The notes beneath the pieces are model-generated. The model searched no databases. It worked only from the letters and a program-made list of their open reading frames with translations, and was not told the origin of the DNA. Made by a program: the position numbers and the translations under genes. From an uncultured Clostridia bacterium (GTDB lineage: Bacteria; Bacillota; Clostridia; Christensenellales; Aristaeellaceae), in contig CAMOHY010000079.1 in NCBI GenBank assembly GCA_946615495.1, forward strand, positions 1 through 8,926: a DNA stretch of 8,926 nucleotides, written 5' to 3'. How positions within the stretch are numbered: position 1 is the stretch's first letter; every line of letters starts with the position of its first letter. Below are positions 6,815 to 8,926 of the stretch, piece by piece.

Positions 6815-6827
6815 TTTGTTCGCATTT
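6815..6827 (-). repeat. Second copy of operator half-site (13-bp direct repeat)
   Basis: The 13 bases AAATGCGAACAAA on the minus strand occur twice, at 6759-6771 inside the LexA-like dyad and at 6815-6827, exactly 56 bp apart. The upstream copy keeps the CGAAC half-site but lacks a good GTTCG partner (it continues TGGAAG). It lies 15 bp upstream of the -35 element. It may be an auxiliary repressor contact or a remnant of duplication. Confidence 0.55.
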
Positions 6828-6835
6828 CCATGCAC

Positions 6836-6872
6836 AAAAAAGAGGGCCCTCCGCCGTTGGCGAAAAGCCCTC
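6836..6872 (-). terminator. Rho-independent terminator after TlpA-like gene
   Basis: On the minus strand GAGGGC (complement of 6867-6872) pairs with GCCCTC (complement of 6842-6847), and an inner CGCC/GGCG stem closes a 3-base loop. The two stems are separated by a 4-by-4 internal loop. T6 follows (A6 at 6836-6841 on the plus strand). It lies 39 bp after the stop of the thioredoxin-like gene and just before the polymerase promoter, so it isolates the two units. Confidence 0.85.
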
Positions 6873-6911
6873 CAATGCTCTGATGCCGTGGTTTTCAGCG
6901 GCCGCGCCGTC

Positions 6912-7898
6912 CTACTCCGCGTCCAAATAGTACCAATCGATTTCTTCGCCATTCTCGGCAAGGGCTTCCACGGTCAAATCCGCCTCCGCTTCGGAATGGA
7001 AAATCAGCGCGCCGTACTCATCGTTCTCCGGCGTAACGATCACGGCGTACTCATAGGCCGAATCCGCGTCCAGCGAAAGCGGCATCGCAAGGCGGAAAAC
7101 GCCATCCCCGGTGAGAAGGGCGCTTAAAGGATGATAAGCCCCCATGCCGTCCACCACCATGGTCAAATCCAGGTCCGCCCCGGCGGGTACGGAAAAGGAA
7201 AGATTCGCCGTATCCGCTTCTATTACATAGATGGACTGAATCCAGGAGGCCAAATCGAGGGCTTCGCCGTTCAAGCGCATGCCCACGGCCCGGCCGTTTT
7301 CAGCCTTCACGCCCCAATTTTCCGCCGGGGTATAGGCCGGCGCGCCCAAGGGGGCGGGCAGGGCGTTAATGGCTGCGGTTTCGGTGTAATCTTCGCTGAG
7401 GAAATAGTCAAACAGCCGTTCAAACGCGCCGGAGGAAAACATGGCGCCCACGTGCATATACGCCGCGTTGCCAAAGCGGTCCACCATGATGGTGGCGGGA
7501 ACGCCGGGAAAGCCGCCCCAATTGATGAGCTGCCTGTCCGGGTCTCTGGAAACGGGAAAATCAAGGCCGTTTTCCTTCTGATACTGAGAAAGCACATCCA
7601 GGGTGTCGTTGGGCTCAATAGACAGGGCAATCACGGCCACCCGGTCCGCGTATTTCAGGTAAGCTTCATTCAGAGCGGGAAATTCCATCCTGCAGGGCCC
7701 GCACCAGGTGGCAAACAGGTTGATGAGCACCACGCCCTTTTCCTCAACAGCCTGGGCTAAGGAAAATTCCTCCCCGGCGGTGGTGGTAACGGTAAAATCC
7801 GGCACGCGCTGGCCCAGCAGCGCCTCGTTTTCGGCCAAGGCGGAGGCCAAAGGCAGCATGAGCAGCAGCGAAAGCATGATGGCAAGCATTCTTTTCAC
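6912..7898 (-). CDS. Secreted TlpA/ResA-like thioredoxin with extra C-terminal domain
   Basis: Product of 328 aa. Residues 1-22 are a signal peptide (KR, then a Leu/Met-rich core, then ASALA before ENE), read as signal peptidase I type because no lipobox Cys is present. Residues about 28-165 are a thioredoxin-fold domain of the TlpA/ResA/AlkC-thiol group: PDFTVTTTAGEEFSL (33-47), the redox pair in FATWCGPC (62-69) and the cis-Pro of GVPAT (Pro134). It would reduce or exchange disulfides outside the membrane. The remaining about 150 residues are acidic, Ala-rich and beta-like, with no family I recognise and no transmembrane anchor. The start is a GTG at 7898, with GGAAAGGA about 10 bases upstream; an ATG at 7889 would drop the positive residues of the signal. 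It begins 37 bp after the kinase stop with no terminator between, so it is probably co-transcribed. Confidence 0.87.
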   Translation of the reverse strand: MKRMLAIMLSLLLMLPLASALAENEALLGQRVPDFTVTTTAGEEFSLAQAVEEKGVVLINLFATWCGPCRMEFPALNEAYLKYADRVAVIALSIEPNDTLDVLSQYQKENGLDFPVSRDPDRQLINWGGFPGVPATIMVDRFGNAAYMHVGAMFSSGAFERLFDYFLSEDYTETAAINALPAPLGAPAYTPAENWGVKAENGRAVGMRLNGEALDLASWIQSIYVIEADTANLSFSVPAGADLDLTMVVDGMGAYHPLSALLTGDGVFRLAMPLSLDADSAYEYAVIVTPENDEYGALIFHSEAEADLTVEALAENGEEIDWYYLDAE

Positions 7899-7935
7899 AA
7901 ATCATCATTCCTTTCCATTTTTTCGTTTCTATTAT

Positions 7936-8511
7936 TCAGGTTTCCAGCACGGCGTCGCAAACGCGCGGCCAATCCTCAGCGTCAAAATACCGCTTCTCCA
8001 GCGGCAGCCACAGCGCCTGGAACCGCCGGTACATTTCCTCTCCCCGCGCCCGCAGCCGGGCATCCTGGGTTTCCGGCGCGGTGCGCAAAAACAGCCGCAA
8101 GCCGTAAATATCCCGGTACGCGGGGTGCAGGCTGTACACGCCCTCCACCAGCACCAGGGGACACAGCGGCACCCGCTTTTCCCCCGCCATCCTGTCGGCG
8201 TGGCAATCGTATACCGGATAGGAAAAGGCCCGGCCCTCCCGCAGCGGCGCGGCCACCTGGGCGTTGAACCGCTCAAAATCGATATTCCCGCCGGGAAGCG
8301 AATACCTTTCCGGCGTACGCAGGGCGGGCGGCAGGAAAAAGTCATCCATGGCAATCACCGGCGCGCCGTAATGCGCCGAAAGCTGAGCGGCCAGCGTGGT
8401 TTTGCCCGACGCGGCGCCGCCCTCCAGGGCCACAGCCACCCGCTCTTGTTCTTTGAGCCTCCGGTCAATGAGGCGGCAGGCCTGAAAAAACGCGCTTTCT
8501 TTTTCAGCCAT
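7936..8511 (-). CDS. Uridine-kinase-like P-loop kinase
   Basis: Product of 191 aa. The Walker A loop is GGAASGKTT (31-39). AMDDFF (54-59) supplies the acidic pair that binds metal or substrate in uridine kinases and phosphoribulokinases, and LVEGVYSLHP (121-130) is the strand with the second conserved acidic residue. An Arg-rich lid-like stretch lies at about 143-163. The family transfers ATP phosphate to nucleosides or similar alcohols; uridine/cytidine is the default guess, but the specificity is not visible. It is slightly shorter than E. coli Udk (about 213 aa). The ATG at 8511 overlaps the end of the DUF3842 gene by 8 bp (ATGGCTGA) and has GGAGGAAG just upstream, so the two are translationally coupled. 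The cytosolic location is inferred from the lack of a signal. The stop is TGA. Confidence 0.82.
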   Translation of the reverse strand: MAEKESAFFQACRLIDRRLKEQERVAVALEGGAASGKTTLAAQLSAHYGAPVIAMDDFFLPPALRTPERYSLPGGNIDFERFNAQVAAPLREGRAFSYPVYDCHADRMAGEKRVPLCPLVLVEGVYSLHPAYRDIYGLRLFLRTAPETQDARLRARGEEMYRRFQALWLPLEKRYFDAEDWPRVCDAVLET

Positions 8512-8926
8512 TTTCTTCCTCCGCCATATCCCGAAGCAGGCTCACCGCCTCCGCCGTAAGCGTTTTCAGGGACAGATCGCCTACGCCCACAATCACATTC
8601 TGGCAATGGTTCACCGGCAGCAGCAGCTTCCTCGCCGCGCTTTGACCGACAGCCAGGGCCATCCGGGGCGTAATTTCCCCCAGCAGCGAATCGGCAATGG
8701 CGATACCCACCGGGCCTAAAATCACATCGGCGTCCCGCGCGCACACTGCCACCGCGTTTTCCCCCGTAGCGCCCTGATCCGCCCCGGCCTTGAGCATGGC
8801 GGCGGTGGCGGCGGTGTTGGCCCCAACGGCGGTAATTTCGCAGGGCAAGCCGGCGATCCGGACGGCCTCCGTCAGCTGGCGGCCTATGCCGCCGCCCTGC
8901 CCATCCACAATGAGCACCTTCAGTTT
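8504..8926 (-). CDS. DUF3842 family protein, 5' end cut by window edge
   Basis: 140 residues are visible, reading KLKVLIVDGQGGGIGR onward. The glycine-rich GQGGGIG, the block GANTAATAAMLKAGADQGAT (in the first half) and GPVGIAIADSLLGEITPRM mark the DUF3842 family, small Rossmann-like proteins of unknown function common in Clostridia. The first in-window start-like codon is a GTG at 8917, but the frame stays open to the edge (AAA CTG AAG before it) and relatives begin with a short Met-Lys lead, so the true start is probably just beyond 8926. The glycine loop suggests nucleotide or cofactor binding, but no catalytic residues can be named. It overlaps the kinase gene by 8 bp, which hints at a shared role in nucleotide or cofactor metabolism. 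Its promoter is outside the window. Confidence 0.85.
   Translation of the reverse strand, partial: KLKVLIVDGQGGGIGRQLTEAVRIAGLPCEITAVGANTAATAAMLKAGADQGATGENAVAVCARDADVILGPVGIAIADSLLGEITPRMALAVGQSAARKLLLPVNHCQNVIVGVGDLSLKTLTAEAVSLLRDMAEEENG

Overview
The window is a compact, GC-rich bacterial region with every convincing gene on the minus strand, so transcription runs from the right edge toward the left. The mix of families points to a high-GC, anaerobic clostridial member of the Bacillota, such as a gut Clostridia: a UvrX-type Y-family polymerase with YolD, an aldo/keto reductase with a ferredoxin-like tail, a DUF3842 protein, and an ECF sigma factor with a DUF4179-like anti-sigma factor. AGGAGG-type ribosome binding sites agree with this. 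The taxon is inferred from gene content only. I see no rRNA, tRNA, CRISPR array, insertion sequence or phage structural gene, and no gap between genes longer than 300 bases.

Transcription unit 1 (8926 to about 6836) holds a DUF3842 protein cut by the right edge, a uridine-kinase-like P-loop kinase overlapping it by 8 bp, and a secreted TlpA/ResA-like thioredoxin with an unassigned C-terminal domain. It ends at a hairpin with a T tract (6836-6872).

Transcription unit 2 (about 6830 to 1908) is the most interesting part. A promoter with a perfect TATAAT box is followed directly by a dyad close to the Gram-positive LexA/DinR operator. It heads five tightly packed genes: uvrX-like Y-family polymerase, ferredoxin-tailed aldo/keto reductase, yolD-like, tRNA-dihydrouridine synthase, and a HAD hydrolase. 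Intergenic gaps are 12, 25, 4 and 4 bp, and a strong terminator follows the HAD gene. The layout predicts that translesion synthesis, a redox enzyme, a tRNA-modifying enzyme and a phosphatase-like protein are induced together by DNA damage.

Transcription unit 3 (1843 to about 100) is an ECF sigma factor overlapping its membrane anti-sigma factor by 8 bp, probably an envelope- or secretion-stress switch. It is followed by an imperfect hairpin (96-140). A second, very stable hairpin lies at the extreme left edge (1-31).
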